64,000 nucleotides of DNA from Ulva prolifera. Taxonomy: Eukaryota; Chlorophyta; Ulvophyceae; Ulvales; Ulvaceae. Both the position numbers and the translations under genes were made by a program. Numbering within the stretch: the first letter of the stretch is position 1; every line of letters starts with the position of its first letter. This document shows positions 20,501 to 32,769 of the stretch, piece after piece. The DNA is taken from the NCBI GenBank assembly GCA_023078555.1, contig CM041201.1:1123713-1187712 (forward strand), in the 5' to 3' direction. Below the pieces are notes generated by a model. The model was given only the letters and a program-made list of their open reading frames with translations, was not told where the DNA came from and made no database searches.

Positions 20501-22244
20501 AGGAGCAAGGCGGGGCACCGGGTGGGTTGTGGCAGCACCCCGCGCGACTGGATAGCCGCTTCCCCCGCCCGGGGCCGCTCCGCGCAGCTTTGCCGTTCCA
20601 GACTTCGTTCAGATCAACTGGCCGAGGCCGAGGTCTCCAATTGTATTGTGGGCAACAATCGGCTTGAAGATCGCGATGTGCAGTTCAAATGAATCGGCGA
20701 TATCAACGACTTGTTGAACGAGCATGGAAGGTATGACGATCGTGCCGACGCTCTGTCGTGTGGCTGCAGATGGGAGGAACAAGGGGGCGGTCGTGAGGGC
20801 GGTGCTGCTGCAGCTGCTGAGCGACGCCGACGCGATCTACTCCGCCTTCCACGCCGCCCTCGTCACCGCAACCACCAGCGACGCCTTTGCTTCCCTCGCG
20901 GCCGCCGACGGCGGCGGCTCAGACGGCGCGCTGGAGGCTGCGGCGGCCACGGGGGCGGGTGAAGGTGAGGGGCCGGCTGGGGGCGCGGCGGGGCAGGCGC
21001 CGCGGGCTGCAGCTCAGAGGGATCTCCGTGCGGTGGCGAAGGAGCTGAAGCGGGGGCTGGACGTCGGGGTGTCTGCGGCGATGGACCGCATACTGCAGGT
21101 GTGCTTCTGTATGCTAGAATTCTTGTCTACATGCTGTGGTGTCAGCTCAAATGTGGTGATCTGTGGCGTGAGGGGGAGCAGGTGCATGGGAGGCGGCTGC
21201 GGTCCGCGTCAATGTGTACCTACTTGTGAGCAGACGCAGGTGTTGTATGCCGCGGTGCGTCGGTTTTGCGTTTTTGTGCGTCTGGCCGATTCGTTTGAGC
21301 CCTGGATGTGGCTCCCTGGGTCATGCATCCCCATGCGTTGCCTTTGCTGCTGTGCTAGGCAACATGATAGCACACTCTGAGGCTGAGCCAGGTCGGCAAC
21401 CGATGTAGATGGTCATGTCCGGCTATCGGCATTGGTGATGTCCACGGTGAGGCCGCGCCGCATGAGCTCTTGTGGAGTATGCGCTGGTGTTGCGGTTGTG
21501 TGGTTGTGTGGTTGTCGAGCAAGTCGGCGAGTTGCTGCGCCATTGGCCGGGGCGGCTGGGCACTGGCTGTGCTGCACCTCCACCTCGTGACAGACGCAGA
21601 GCGACAGAGTACGCGGGCCATGCAGGCCAGGGTTGGATTGCGGTGCAGCATTTCCAGGGCTGCCACCCAGAAATTAGACCTGAGTATTCAGAATTGTTCC
21701 ATATGATCGGGCCCGACGACCCAACACTGATGCAGGCCTGTGTGTCGCCATGACTCGATGTCAATCCCTGCTGACAGGTCCACAGTCCAACGGAGCAGTT
21801 TGCGTGCAGGCAAGTAAGCATCTCTTGTATCCGATCTGTGCCCCTGCGGCGGAGCAGCTCCGGGCTCAGGATAGCATCTTCTTTGGGGAGGCGGCGGAGC
21901 CCGGAGGCATCCATGCGGGCACTCCCAGTGGGCCTGGGGAGGCTGCCACACCTGAGGCAGGCACAAAGGCAGAGCAGGGTGTGTCAGCCGATGTCATCAC
22001 TGTTGACGAAGGCAGTGGCCTGGCTGCCGCGGAGGGTGGCCAAGAGAGTGGTGCGCAAAAGGATGCGGGCGATGCTGGAGATGCAGGCGATGCTGGAGAT
22101 GCGGGCGATGCTGGAGATGCAGGCGATGCTGGAGATGCGGGCGATGCTGGAGATGCAGGCGATGCTGGAGATGCGGGCGCGGGCTCGGGCGCTCCTGCGG
22201 AGGAGGTGGTCACGAGCAGCACTGCCGAGGAGGTATCAAGTTGA
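17550..22244 (+). CDS. FAM114/NOXP20-like protein, multi-exon
   Basis: The spliced product resembles the FAM114A/NOXP20 family and its plant homologues, whose role is poorly known. Exon 1 (17550-17915, 122 codons) is acidic and ends NGWGIGSTLTAFAGALQQ, the family's Trp-Gly signature. Exon 2 (17984-18151) gives DVKEISDSMKNAIQHVKEEF. Exon 3 (18228-18415) gives KALGSFWTGLGGALNSGM and a long amphipathic helix. Exon 4 (18743-18981) gives SFEQLFKLYRGPRFVDDLEA, the family block before a conserved Leu-Glu-Ala. Phases 0, 0 and 2 match. Later pieces are ELDAIVARTSAFINLIATIP and GLCRLRAEGLKLLAEF (about 19810-20220), a short exon near 20330-20406, VQINWP near 20610, and GRNKGAVVRAVLLQLLSDAD (from about 20770 to 21100). 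The last exon (about 21850-22244) is Ala/Gly/Glu-rich with 13 Asp-Ala-Gly repeats. Exon borders after 18981 are uncertain. Confidence 0.75.
19398..19805 (+). repeat. Duplicated intron-end/exon-start segment in the FAM114-like gene
   Basis: 19398-19565 and 19655-19805 are diverged direct copies. Both contain CTCACCAGCCCCA, then CTGTCGCAG (acceptor), then a GTGTG-GAGGT-CCTGCGCAAAG stretch and a later CCCCTGCAG. The two copies are about 257 bp apart. Either could serve as the real acceptor. Confidence 0.75.
21628..21729 (-). mobile_element. 102-bp hAT-type MITE, copy 5
   Basis: Same element in the opposite orientation, in an intron of the FAM114-like gene. Flanks are ATGCAGGC at 21620-21627 and 21730-21737, a perfect 8-bp duplication. 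The right inverted repeat GACCCAACACTG is perfect; the left CAGGGTTGGATT has changed bases. Confidence 0.92.
22062..22178 (+). repeat. 13 x 9-bp repeat encoding Asp-Ala-Gly
   Basis: Thirteen 9-bp units alternate between GATGCTGGA, GATGCAGGC and GATGCGGGC. All encode Asp-Ala-Gly in the last exon of the FAM114-like gene. Synonymous alternation gives a higher-order period of 36 bp. Confidence 0.95.
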
Positions 22245-23691
22245 TAGGCAATCCTGATTTTTGTGTGTTCGCTACGCCTTGCGTTGCCTTGACAGTGTCT
22301 TTGATGCTCGAAATTTTGACAGCTACACCAACTTACAAACCGGATCTGGTATTTATTTGATCGAATGCAGAGGGAGGGTGGATGATGTGAGTGAGATCAC
22401 GGTGAGCACGTCGGGGGGCGTTGATGTGTAGCAGAGACGGCAGCTGGCATGTCAACATGACGTGTTCGCCGTACTTTGTGCTGCAAGGCATCCGGCACTT
22501 GTTTTTATGTCCATAGTATGTCAGGCCTCTGGTGCTCTGACACTTGCTGTGACGTGACATGTTTTGATGAGGCCATGGAAGCCTGCAAAGTTCGGATATC
22601 GCCACTCTTTCGGACAGATAATGCTACTGTAAATTAGCTAGATACAAGATCTCGGACAATTGTATGGCAGAGCACCAGCACAAAGCAGAACACGTTGCCG
22701 TCAACATCACTCGGACTGTGAGGTACCTCTATGCAAGGTTGCAAGTGAACCTCCTGTGATCCTGTACACCAGGTGATCACATGCAAAATCGCAAGGCTAG
22801 GGCCGCTATAAGATTGCGATGCTAGTGGGCCGCGAAGGTGAGGTCACATGTTTCAATTCGCTTCACACCTGCTATCGCAGTCACTCTATTCAAGGTGGCG
22901 ATATGCTGTGAGGAAGGTCCTGGGGTGCAGGCCGCTGTCGTATTCCATGATGTGCCTTCACTGTTGTTGATGCAGTGATGCTTACATCGCGGATCGGCTC
23001 GGCTGTCTGATGGAAGCCTGTCGAGGGCTAGAGTGTGGACCAGTTACATAGAAACAAACTTTTGGTGTTCCTATGCGACCTTGTGAACTGCCACAGCCAT
23101 CTATACCCTCAACATCTCACCACCGCACCAAAAGGTCTGCAGTTCTGCAAGCATTCTATTACACAGGTGAACAACGCCTGCCAGGGCCGGGCACATACAT
23201 GTCGCCAACATCAGCTTGATGCTGGACTCCAGTGTTACACAGACTGTGCTCGGTCTGGCACACAGTATCCACTGGACTGGTGAGCTCATCACACGCTTCT
23301 CAGCAAAACAAGTCGCTCACTGGTTTTCCATCTCCACACACTAATCGATGTACTGAATCAAAAGGTTGCCAGAGCAAGCACATCACAAACGCTCAGCACT
23401 GTCCTCGCTATGCTTGAATTGTACATGCACAAGACACCAACACCAGGGCCTCTTCAACATAGCACCTCCAGTGTCACGAGTGCAAGTTTCTTCAGGTGCT
23501 CGTTTGGACACCGGCCCTGGAAATTCGTGCAACCCACTTCCACTTCTGCATGCAAAGTCACATCAGAAAGGCCTGCTTGCAGCCTACAAGCGCAGCCCTC
23601 TTCAGGAAAGGTGCCATGCTTCCATTCATGCAATTGTAGTCCCTCGCAGCTTTCCTCCCCGCCCCCCTTTTCCCATCTCACGCGCCTCATT
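22245..23691. other. Convergent intergenic region
   Basis: This lies between two convergent gene ends, the FAM114-like gene and the helical-repeat gene. It is lower in GC, and short open frames (for example 23035-23283 plus) show no family features. It probably holds both 3' untranslated regions. Confidence 0.5.
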
Positions 23692-26600
23692 CTACTGTAG
23701 GTTCAACTGCGATCGCAGCTCGTCTTCAACCATGGCCACCTCCACTTGGCCATGGGCGGGGGGCAGCACCGCCACCTTGGGCAGACCAATGCGCAGCGCA
23801 TTGCAGATGGCCCTGACCCAGCCCTGCTGGCTGTCTTGTGACAGCGACATCATGTGCATCCGGGACAAAGCCACCGTTGCCACCGGCTGCCGGCACTGTG
23901 TCTGTGACCACAGGTCCACAAACTCGAGTAGAGGCCTCTGCACACAACTGGAACATCACGCTGCAAGCGCTAGACGGCGCACGGACAGGAAGCGCTGCAC
24001 ACTGCTACTATTATTCACTGCTCATTGCCACTCCGCCGCCCGGCAGCTCATCTGCCAGAAAAGCAAGCAGGTGCCACATTCCGATCATGGCGATCCACCG
24101 CGATGAAGACAGCGCACGCACAATCGGATACCTCAGACACAGAAGACCCAGAACCAGTACAAGCACATGAGCAGGCGGCGACGACATGTTACCCGAAGAC
24201 CTGTGCAGCCGTGCGTCTATAGCCGCATCGTACGCACGGTCCAGAACCAAGGGCCACCAGTGGCACACGTGGCAGGTGTGACGTAAGCAGCGGCAAACAG
24301 CAGTGGGGACGCACGTGTACGCCGTTCAGCTGCTCTGCAGCCGGCGGGGTTGGTGACCCGGCCGACCCAACAACGCGACGCAGACAGTCGCGTGTCGTCT
24401 GCAGCGTGCGCACGTGCATCTCGTCCTGGCGCAGCGCGAGACGCACATGTGCCGCCTCCTCGCGATGCGCAGCCGCCGCGGCCGCGGCGAGCGCGGGGGG
24501 CAGCTGCGCCGGGCCCTCGCCGCACACGGGCGCCTCCGCGGCGCCGCAGATGGCGGCGGCGATGTGCAGGCGGGCGAGCTCCTCGCTGGACAGCGCGGCG
24601 GAGCTGCGGCGCAGCTGGTACTCCTCGTGGTCCTGCCTCCCAAAGTCCTCCTGCAGCCCCAGATATGAATCAGCCAGAGCGCCGGCCAGCATGTGTATCA
24701 GCCATATGCATCGTAGTAGGTGTCACTGGGCCTGTTTGGACACCACACTCAGATCCTCTCTGGTGACCACACCAGCCCAGTGAGATCCAGGGCCATACAT
24801 GAAATCTGCATTCCTTATACAAAAAACATACATTACATAGCAAAGCTGGAGCCTACAAGAGGCTCACGACATCGTGCCTCAGGTGATAGCAGGTGTCGTG
24901 ACAGCCAACACTTCAGGTCCAGCATCTACATCGGCTCAGTTTCCGTTCTTGCATTTGTTGTCTACTTAGAGGCCCACGCACGCGCGCAGCACGGGCAGGC
25001 GCACAGCAGCAGCAGACAAAGCGTCGAGGGCGCACCGCAGCGGTTTCAAGCAGGCGTGGGATGAGTGACGGGCTAGGCGAGCCATGGACAGCAAATGCCC
25101 ACGCGAGGGTGGCCGCCTGGCCTCCGGACACGCCGTGCCGAGAGAGCTGCGCTTGCACGCTGGCTGCGAGCCGCGAGAACAGGTCATGGCTCTGGACGCC
25201 GGCGGAGCTGAACGCGTGCGCCGTGTCGACGACCTGCTGCGTGCTGAGCTTGTGCGAGTCGCACGCCAGGCACTCCGCGGCGCCCTGCATCAGGCCGTCG
25301 TGCAGCATGCCGCAGCCAACGACCCCGGACACGCAGTCCACGACCTGCACGTAGCCCCCACACTGTCCATGCTGATATGGGCACTCGATGCAAGCCCCCA
25401 CCCGAGCACAATTTGAAATAATTGTTGATTCATGATTAGTATTCTTGTCTATGAACTAGGTAGGCTTCAACAGTGTGGCAGGGCACATGGATGCAGCCAA
25501 AGGTAAGGGGATTGGACAACAAGTGTTCACAAGCCTCAAAGGTGCCTCACAAGCCTCAAAGGTGTGTTCTCGGGCGGACCTGTTGGGGAGTCATCGTGGG
25601 CAGGCGCGCAGCGGCGTCGTCTGCGAGACCGGGGACGAGCGAGCTCCGGATCGCTGTCAGCGCTGGCCGGAGGCCGCACGCGAGCTGCGCCAGCTCCGCC
25701 GGGGCCAGTGCGCCGGCGCCGCCGTGCTGCACGATGCGCCGCGCGGCGCCGTTCAGCAGCGCATCGAACGGCGCCGTGTCGGCGCGGCTGCCGAGGACCC
25801 ACACGAGCTGCGCGAGCCGCCCGCGGTCCGCGGCCGAGAACGAGTGCAGGTTCGGCAGCAGCGACGCGGAGACGCGCTCGCAGAGGCGGTCGGACGCCGC
25901 GCCAAACGTGTGCAGCGCCGCTAGGATGCTCGTGACGGCGGTGTGTGGCACGTGTGCGTAGTGTGACATCAGCCAGTCATGCACAGCACGCAGCATGCCA
26001 GAGTGGCGGAACTGGCTCACGGATACGCTCATCATCGCCTGCACACACCCCCCCACAGCTGTCATTCTGACCCACACCCTGTCTCACAGCACAACATGCA
26101 CCGCTCCCGGCCGCAGCCATTCTGCAGTTCTGCCCGAACAAAGTTTGCCTGGGTAGCTGCAAGCACTGGCAATGTCCGATCTGCACATTGGCAGCAACAG
26201 CAACATGACCTTGCACCTACGATTCTTCATAATGCATACGTCAAGACTCACCTGCGCGACATCTTGGTATGGCAGCTGCCCCCGAGCCACAAGGTTGGCC
26301 AGCTTCGAGCAGGACAGGTTGAAGAGGTCCGCGTGGAACGTGCGGCTCGCGCTGAACGCCCACAGCGCATTGCAAAGCATGCTCGGGGAGTAGTCATGGA
26401 AGCGGCGCTTGATGATCGCGCCGAGGCGGCGCATGAATGCCTGGTCCAGGTGGCCAGCCATCGCGAGGGACGAGGCCAGCTCTGCAACAAACGCGGGCTT
26501 GAGCTCGCCGAGGTGCGCCACGAGCCGCTTCGTGCCGGCCTCGAACACCGCCGGGTTGTGGCACCCGACCTTGGCGTACGACGACAAAATGCGGCTGACA

Positions 26601-29600
26601 GACTGCGCCTGCAGTTCAGAAAGGCGGGTATTTTGTTTGTTGAGCAGGCGCCATCTCGGCAGCTGATGTGGCGTCAGACAGGTTCCCCAGTGCGGCCGCA
26701 CAGATAAGCACAGACAGCACATGAACGCAGCATTGCCATCAACTCAGGTGTGCTGCAATGAATACCCAACATGCCCACCGTGCAGGAGTTACAACGGTGT
26801 CCAAACACCACGGAGCATGAAGGGCGGCACCGATCCCGCCCATATAGCGATTCTGCCATTCAAGAATGCAGCAGTATCCCTGAGGCACACCTGGAAGGAC
26901 TCATCGGAGCGCAGGTGCTGTGCAAGCGCCGGCGCGATCGCACGGAACGTCTCTGCTGCGTCCGGCACCGAATGCTTGTCCAGCATCAGGCCAAACAGGA
27001 TCTGGCTGACGTCCTGGCCGTTGCACGAGTTCAGATTCGTCTGCAGCAGCTCGCGCGCCGCCGCCACCAGCGCTGGCGAGAGGTGCTTCTGGCGCGCCAA
27101 GGACACCACGACATTCGCGATGTGCTTGGATGGTAGCCGCCCACTCGCCAGGATGGGTCCTGCATGACCTCAGACACTCAGCATCTGCCATTGCGCACGC
27201 TACACACACGCTTCATGGCCGAAACGCGCCACACGCGGCACCGGCATACAGTCGACTGCTGAGGTTCACTTCCCACAGACACCGCACAACAATCAATGAT
27301 ATTGCACCGGCAGAGTGTCTTGCAAGAAATCAGTGTCAGCAACCTCACAGCCAGGTCTACGAGCGTGGCACAGAGCACGTGTCCAGCCAAAACCTGCATT
27401 CGTTTGGGTGGCCCAAGACACAGGCACCGTGCTGTTTCCACAGCCAACATGGCAAGGCATCACTGCAAGGAGCAGTGTGTGGCGCCCGCACCTGCGGCAC
27501 GCGACAGCGCGTCGTGGCAGTGGTCCAGCTTGTCGAGCGCCCGGATCGCGTCCGCGAGCTCAACGGCGTGCTCCGAGGTGAGACTGCCGGCCTGCAGCCG
27601 GCCGTGCAGCTCCATGCTGACCTCGGCCAGCAGCGGGTGGCTCTTGAAGCTCTGGCAGCCGATGAAGGCGAGGTCGAGCAGCAGCGTCGCGAGGTGCGCC
27701 GTGCTGCACTGCCGCACGAGCGGCTGCAGGTAGTCGAGGATGCCGACGAGCGTCGCCTGCTGCCGCTGCGCGGCCAGCAGCGGCTTGTACGCGCGGCACA
27801 TGCTCAGGAACGACAGCGCCGCGTGGGCGTCCCACAACTGCAGCACACAATCTGATTCAAAACCCTGACCCACTCCAGAATGGGTGCAGGCAACTACGTC
27901 CGGGCAGTGGACCCTGTGCACGAGATGCCGCAGTCACTGTGGCCGCAAGTGCTGTCTGTGCGCGCTCACACAGGTATGTCTGCTCGAATGCATGGATGCA
28001 GCAGGGGAGACGGCAAGGTGGGGCACACCTGTGCGCGGTCATGGAAGGCACGAGCCAGCATGTTCAGCATCCCGGAGTCGGTCACATGTGACGCAATCAG
28101 GATCTGCAGGGCGGTGATGATGTCTGTGGTCGCCAGAGTGTTGGCGTGCATGCACGCAGCGTGCCCAAAGACAGTGATGACGTCTGGCGCGGTGACGTTG
28201 CCGACCCGCAGCGCAAACGCGAGAGCCGGAACGGCCTCCGCTGAGACGTCTGCTAGGCGGCCCTGGAGCAGCAGGGCAGACGCCGCACGCCCGACACGGC
28301 TGCATGGGCCGGGCAGCAGCGCCTCGGACACGCCATGCTGCAGCCGCTGCAGCGCGGTCGCGACTGGCACCAGCAGCGGCATGCTGGGCGCCAGCTCGAG
28401 CTGCTCTGATGCTGCAGCGACGAGCGCGAACGTCGGCGGCGCCGCGAGGGGGGCCTTGATGACGAGGAGGTCCGTGAGCAGGCAGGCTGTGGCCGGCGGC
28501 GGGAGGTGGTGCAGGGTGGCTAAGGAGGCGATCCGCATCGCCACATCGTGGACGCTGTTGGCGTGCTGCATGCCCGTGGCGTCAAGCTGCACGAGCCGCT
28601 GCATGGCTGCGACGATGCAGGTGCTATCGAGCAGGCGGGCATGCTCCATGAGGAGGCCGGCTAAGTGGTCGCACGAAACTGCCTGCATGAGCGCGGCTAG
28701 GAGGTCCTGCGTGCTGTGCACACCCGCGCCGAGCCCAGCGACAGTGCGCGGGACAAAAGGTGCAGCATCTATTGACAAGCTGGAGGGCTCTGCTCGTGCC
28801 GAGTGCAGTGAAAGGTTGCTGAAGGGCTGCAGGATTTGCCGGGGCAGGGGCCCACGATGCGAGTCGGAGTTGATTGAAGGTGTGCCGGGAGGGCGCGGGT
28901 TGGGGGACGCATTGTAATGGGCGCCAGGGTGAGGGGTCGGACATTCACTGTCCGAGTCTGAGTCAAGGAGGTGCCTTGGCAAAGCATGGATCTGCTCCTC
29001 AATCGTGGGCGCACAGGTTTGCGCCTGAGAAGCATCACCTGGTCGTTCAGCGTAGAACGCCTGCGATTTTGGATGAGAGTCTAAGGGCCGGCCTAGATTC
29101 TGAAGCACTGCGGAATTGATAGCAGGAGACTCAGGAAAGGGCGCAGGCTGTCCAGTACGACAGGTGGCGCTTCCTGCCAGAGTGGCCTGAAGCAAGGAAG
29201 AGAGCTGGGGATGTGCCAAGGAACGTTGTACATTTGGAGGGAGCCTCGACATCAACGCCTCCATCGAAGGATTTCCACCAGCTACCATAGCTGCGGATGA
29301 GTCGGCAGGGTCTAATCCATCAGGATAAGCGCTTGATTGCAGCACTGACCTGTGCAGCACAACGACGGTGAGATGATACAGGGTGCGATAGAAGATCAGC
29401 ACCTCAGGTGCGCAAAGGAACAGTCCCGCATGCATACCCGCTGTTTCCAGCGATGCCGTCTTCGGAAGTTCCGGAGAACGCAGTCCAGACTCTGTGCGTT
29501 GACTGTGCAGCACCTAACGATGCGTCCTGCAATGCCTTCTTACCTGCAACAATGGGGCGCCTCAGTCCAAGTCTTACATCCATAGATAGATGTCAGTGCA

Positions 29601-30370
29601 ATTTTGCACGATAAATTTTTTATACATATGACACTGCAAGGCCGGAACAATCGTGTGTCGCGGCGTACAGGCTGGAAATCGAATTTCAGGGCCAATCTAC
29701 CTGCACGAGGATGTCGGGCCACTTCCATGCAGCATTCGGCTTTGTCAAGTTCCAGCGTCACGTGTATCGCATGATGTCAGTCAGGAATCATGTCAATGTC
29801 CAAGCGCCGTGTGAGACGTGAGACCAGCATCATGCTGACACGACCCGTAAGAAGTCAAGGAATACATGTAATTCCGAGCGTACTAGCAGCATTGAGAGCT
29901 CGAGTGCATTGGTTCATGCCCCAAGCAGCCGTCCTTGCGCTGTAACGGAGCGGGTCCCAATTCGCGCTGCCTGGAAGCTGGCCGCTCACTCACAAACTGC
30001 TCACGGGCTAGCACACGTGCCGAGAACCACCTTAATGTCACAAGTGATATACAATGCGACGAAATTTGAAACCGGAACTGCTTGTCGCGGAGGACGGAGT
30101 TGCCTAATACTCCCTCGAGTGTAAACAGGCAAAGACGTAGATATAAAATGGAAGCCAACTACCATGGCAAGGATCACTCACCTGCTTGTGCGATGCGTGC
30201 GAGTGTTTGTAAGCCTCGCGCCGGTGCTGAGCCCTCAGGATCGCGGGGATGTGCGTGTGAGCTTCCACGTGGCTAGAGTGCGCTGGTGGCATTGTGCAAT
30301 GCGTTGGGCTGTAACGTTGGCCTGATGAAACAAAACGGCGGAGCCCTGGTAACGCTCGTAAACGTAACAT
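23692..30370 (-). CDS. Large helical-repeat protein with presequence (OPR/FASTK-like), multi-exon
   Basis: A run of minus-strand exons encodes degenerate alpha-helical repeats with Leu/Ala-rich pairs. Visible exons: 30370-30182 (starts MLRLRALPGLRRFVSSGQ, a typical mitochondrial presequence, ending CAG|GTGAGT); about 29345-28029 (disordered N-part, then helical repeats such as LLAALMQAVSCDHLAGLL); about 27850-27490 (LWDAHAALSFLSMCRAYKPL); about 27125-26890 (VSQILFGLMLDKHSV); about 26610-26255 (SVSRILSSYAKVGC, MLCNALWAFSASRTFH); about 26040-25580 (AVTSILAALHTFGAAS, LAQLVWVLGS); about 25370-25040 (QAATLAWAFAVHG); about 24690-24330; and 23950-23692 (ends DELRSQLNLQ). Motifs such as LWAFA and W-x-F resemble octotricopeptide/FASTK-type repeats that bind organellar RNA in algae. 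No RAP domain was recognised at the C-terminus. Reality of the gene is fairly sure. RNA binding is inference, and it could be two genes if the presequence exon is separate. Confidence 0.65.
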
Positions 30371-30687
30371 CGTGACGCATCGCTATATCAGTTGGGGGCG
30401 ACGTCTTGGCGCGCAGAAAGACGGAGTATGCATGTCTTGAAATGTTGAGCAAATTTACAGCTTTCTCTAGAGAAACTCAGCACAAACCAGCGGCATGAAG
30501 TCGGCTTCTGTACCAAACTGATTTTAAAGATAGCTTATCCTCTCAACCATTCCCTCGGGTCCATGCGACATAAGCAGATAATGCGTCGATGTCGACCTCG
30601 TTAGCATCTGTGCGGGCCGAAGGCATCCGCCATTGCGTAACCATCACGCACCTTCAGCACAGCAACCTACCATGCACAGAGAAGCTC
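30371..30687. other. Short intergenic gap
   Basis: 317 bp between the RanGAP stop and the presequence exon of the helical-repeat gene. No feature is seen. It should hold the RanGAP 3' untranslated region and the neighbour's promoter. Confidence 0.5.
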
Positions 30688-32769
30688 TTACAGAGCCAGC
30701 TTGTTCAAATCCAAGTCTAAGTGTTTAATTTCTGCTTGAGCTTCTTCAATCAGCCCAGACTCTTCATCAGGCTCACCATCTTCATCATTCTGGTCAAGGC
30801 TTCCAAGTCTATCACCAAGCAACTTCTTGATCTGCACAGACACAGCACAACTGCAAACAGGTGCAAGAATACACACATCTCGATGCCAGTCCAGAATATC
30901 ACAAGGCTTGCCATCTTGCCATCCGGCAGCATTCACAAGTTCATATGCCCTTGCTTGATTGCAACTGCGAAGAGTGCGTTGTTGTCCTTGAACACTTCAG
31001 ACTCACAAACGACCAGAAAAGAATTCTGCGCGTACCTCCTCCACTCCATCATCAGAAATCTGGTTATCGTCAAGCTCGACTACTTTCAGTGCTGCCATCC
31101 CTTGAGAACATGCCTTGGCAACTGCGATTGCGCCGACTCGGGCGATCATGTTTGTCTGTAGGTCGAGAACCTCCAGCTTGGGTGCCCCTTGCAGAGCAGT
31201 AGCAACATGGATAGCTCCTGCGCATTCCAACTCGTTCTCTGCCAAGCCCACATGCCGAAGCGAACGTTTCCGCGCAGCCAGCATCGCTGCGACAGCAGGC
31301 GTGCTTGCCCTGGAGATCTCGTTGAGGGATAGATCGACTCTTTCAAGCCTGGGGCAGGTTTCTGCAGCAGCAAGGGCTTCACAGACAGCTTTGACGCCTT
31401 CATCTCCCAGGCCTAGATCACTGAGGATGAGCCTCTGTAGATTGACATGCTTTGGCAGCAAGGAGACTATGTGTGGTGCAACATCCTCATCCATTGGGTT
31501 GTCACTGATGTCGAAAGCCCGTAGCGAAGTGCCACGAGACAGGGCCGAGCAAAGAGCTGCTCCGCCCTCTGACCCCACTCGTGACGACACCATTCTGAAG
31601 TCCTGCAGCATCACTGGAGGGTAGAGCGCTCACGTACAGAAATCCCTTCAGAAAACCTCCGGAAGCACTGCGTAGCGACGCGTGGGCAATTTGATGAAAT
31701 ACCAACGACACGATGCCGAACAAGGCAATGCAGGAGTCAGAAAAGCACCTCCATGTTGGGATTCCTGGACAAAAGCTCCGCGATGTGCTGTGCTCCAGCA
31801 TTGTCACTCATATTGTTGAACAGATGCACCAGCTTTAGGGTAGTGCATGTGACCAGTTCTGTGACAGCTCTGCATGCGTTCACGCTGCAGCCAATATTCT
31901 GCAGGTACAGCTCCTCGAGGTGGGTGCTTGACCTCAGAACATCACCGCATGCCCGGATTCCCTTCTCACCAAGCGCATTGTCACTGATGTTAAGGTGCAG
32001 CAGCTTGCTACATTCAACAAGTGCCCCCGAGACGATCTGCAAGGCTTGGAGCACTTCCTGCTCTGGCCGCCCGGCAATAATATCGCTAATGTCAGCTCGC
32101 TCAAGTGTGTTTGCGACGTTTCGGATAGATTCTGCGACGACTGGGGCAGCATCAGCACCGATAGACTTGGTCGACAGCTTGATGGCCCTCATGTTCGACC
32201 CTGCAAAGAACAATGAGTGCTGCAAACGAGTCCTGATCGGATAAATGAGCAAGTGACGAAAACTCTGGCCCTGATCGGTCTCGTTACCTGATTCAAGCAT
32301 GGGCTGTAGCAGTTTCCTTGCCAATGCTTCACTGACAAATTCACGTCCAGTTGAAGACAGGTCTAGCGAATCGCCTGACACATTACTATCTGCACTTTGA
32401 GTATGGCAGCCACTCTTCACAATCTCCAGGACATTTTGGCTCAGGATGCGCAAGTACGCTCGCTCAACTTCATCCCTGCAACGTCTTGGCTAAATTGTCA
32501 TTGGTAGCTCTGGCAAGTATGCGAGATAGGTGATCATGCAATGTCACTCACCGAGGTCGACTTCCTGTTGTTGTCTTGCTTTCGATTTTTGCTCGATCGT
32601 ACGCTTTCTGTTCCGCGTCTGAAGCGGCTGTTTGCGCGTCGCCATCTGCCACATTCTGGCCTCGTGCATGGCACATTGTAGAGATTCCGGAGGCAGCCCG
32701 AAATACCACCTGGTCTCTTTCCTCTCGATCGAGGTTCCATTCTGCAAGGACATCATCTGGGGCACCCAT
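30688..32769 (-). CDS. RANGAP1: Ran GTPase-activating protein (RanGAP1), five exons
   Basis: RanGAP stimulates GTP hydrolysis by Ran in the cytoplasm and so drives nuclear transport and spindle signalling. Exons are 32769-32552, 32475-32288, 32200-31749, 31602-31036 and 30831-30688. Phases 2, 1, 0, 0 match at each junction, giving 522 residues. Plant-type RanGAP blocks are clear: DISDIIAGRPEQEVLQAL, LHLNISDNALGEKGIRACG, LVHLFNNMSDNAGAQHIAEL, DFRMVSSRVGSEGG, DISDNPMDEDVAP, VDLSLNEIS, LAENELECAGA and ELDDNQISDDGVEE. These are leucine-rich repeats of the RNH1/RanGAP type. The last exon is the acidic tail (LDQNDEDGEPDEESG). The first two exons sit where plant proteins carry the WPP nuclear-envelope domain, but the Trp-Pro-Pro motif is not visible. 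The start ATG at 32769 (MGAPDDVLAEWN) is chosen because it is in the frame demanded by splicing; an upstream exon cannot be excluded. Confidence 0.93.
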
